A stretch of 22,664 nt of DNA from Dehalococcoidia bacterium (GTDB lineage Bacteria; Chloroflexota; Dehalococcoidia; Lucifugimonadales; SHYF01). A program made the position numbers and the translations under genes. The DNA lies in assembly GCA_009692985.1 (NCBI GenBank), contig SHYF01000002.1, forward strand, positions 1 to 22,664, given 5' to 3'. Numbering within the stretch: the first letter of the stretch is position 1; the number at the start of each line of letters is the position of its first letter. The notes under the pieces were generated by a model. The model was not told where the DNA came from. It saw only the letters and a program-made list of their open reading frames with translations, and did no database searches. Shown here piece by piece: positions 22,279-22,664 of this stretch.

Positions 22279-22664
22279 ATGACTACCGACAACCGCATAA
22301 CAATCACAGTTGACGGCCACCAGGTCCAGGCAAAGCCCGGCGCCATGGCGTTGGAGGCTGCGATGGAGGCTGGCATCTACGTTCCGTACCTTTGCTACCA
22401 CACTGGCATGAAGCCGTTTGCCGCCTGCCGCATGTGCGTGGTGCAGGAGGAGGTGGAGGTTGAGGTGGAGCGCGACGGCCAAAAGGTCAAGGAGAAACAG
22501 CTCAGGCCGCCCACGGCCTCGTGTACCCTTCCGGTCAGACCTGGCATGGTAATCAAGACATCCACAGATTCCCTGCGCCAGGTGCAACGAGGTATCTTGG
22601 AGATGCTCATATCGGAGCACCCCCACGGTTGCCTTACATGCCACCGCATCGAGCTTTGCGGGCC
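22279..22664 (+). CDS. nuoG: NuoG-type iron-sulfur subunit (N-terminal part)
   Basis: First 128 codons, running off the right edge. The N-terminal [2Fe-2S] ferredoxin domain has ITITVDGHQVQAKPG and the cluster pattern PYLCYHTGMKPFAACRMC with a fourth Cys in ASCTLPV. The following segment SEHPHGCLTCHRIELCG is the start of the His-Cys cluster region found in NuoG and in formate-dehydrogenase alpha subunits. An acidic insertion (EEVEVEVERDGQ) separates the third and fourth cysteines. ATG start without a strong Shine-Dalgarno; the gap to nuoF is 142 bp and holds repeat copy G. Whether a molybdopterin domain follows cannot be seen. Confidence 0.9.
   Translation, partial: MTTDNRITITVDGHQVQAKPGAMALEAAMEAGIYVPYLCYHTGMKPFAACRMCVVQEEVEVEVERDGQKVKEKQLRPPTASCTLPVRPGMVIKTSTDSLRQVQRGILEMLISEHPHGCLTCHRIELCG

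Overview
This 22.7-kb window looks like part of a bacterial chromosome of moderately high GC. It most resembles Chloroflexota, perhaps the Dehalococcoidia/SAR202 side. That guess rests on the mix of genes: a MidA-type methyltransferase, a Pro/Thr-rich lipoprotein, a small zinc protein containing a PNGPTS motif, and a NuoE/F/G module. It also rests on many GTG and TTG starts and on G-rich palindromic repeats between genes. No 16S gene or other phylogenetic anchor is present, so the placement is an inference.

Layout. (1) 1-1945, minus strand: the start of korB and complete korA, a 2-oxoacid:ferredoxin oxidoreductase, overlapping by 4 bp. (2) 1946-2577: a gene-poor divergent spacer holding a 46-nt dispersed repeat and the rplS promoter. 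(3) 2578-10591, plus strand: a housekeeping block of rplS, priA, def, cca, secD and secF (ribosome, replication restart, N-terminal and tRNA 3'-end maturation, protein export). (4) 10754-12124: a lipid-anchored HExxH metallopeptidase. (5) 12397-13428, minus strand: a zinc alcohol dehydrogenase. (6) 13645-18128, plus strand: a small zinc-binding protein with a near-consensus promoter, a MidA-family methyltransferase, and a translationally coupled pair (LPG-synthase-type membrane protein and FAD oxidoreductase). (7) 18129-19794: an accessory insertion with a frame-disrupted PD-(D/E)XK nuclease gene, lying between two inverted fragments that resemble tRNA 3' ends. (8) 19865-22664, plus strand: nuoE, nuoF and the start of nuoG, an NADH-linked diaphorase module.

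Three things stand out. First, a family of G/C-rich repeats built from up to three hairpins recurs in at least six intergenic gaps. The stems vary in sequence but stay paired. Second, one copy of that family lies in frame inside priA, adding roughly 45-50 residues to the helicase. Third, SecD carries two copies (57 of 84 residues identical, no gaps) of an extracytoplasmic module that resembles the SecF head domain. The degraded nuclease locus and a separate 46-nt repeat are further candidates. I found no CRISPR array, intact tRNA or rRNA gene, transposase or integrase.
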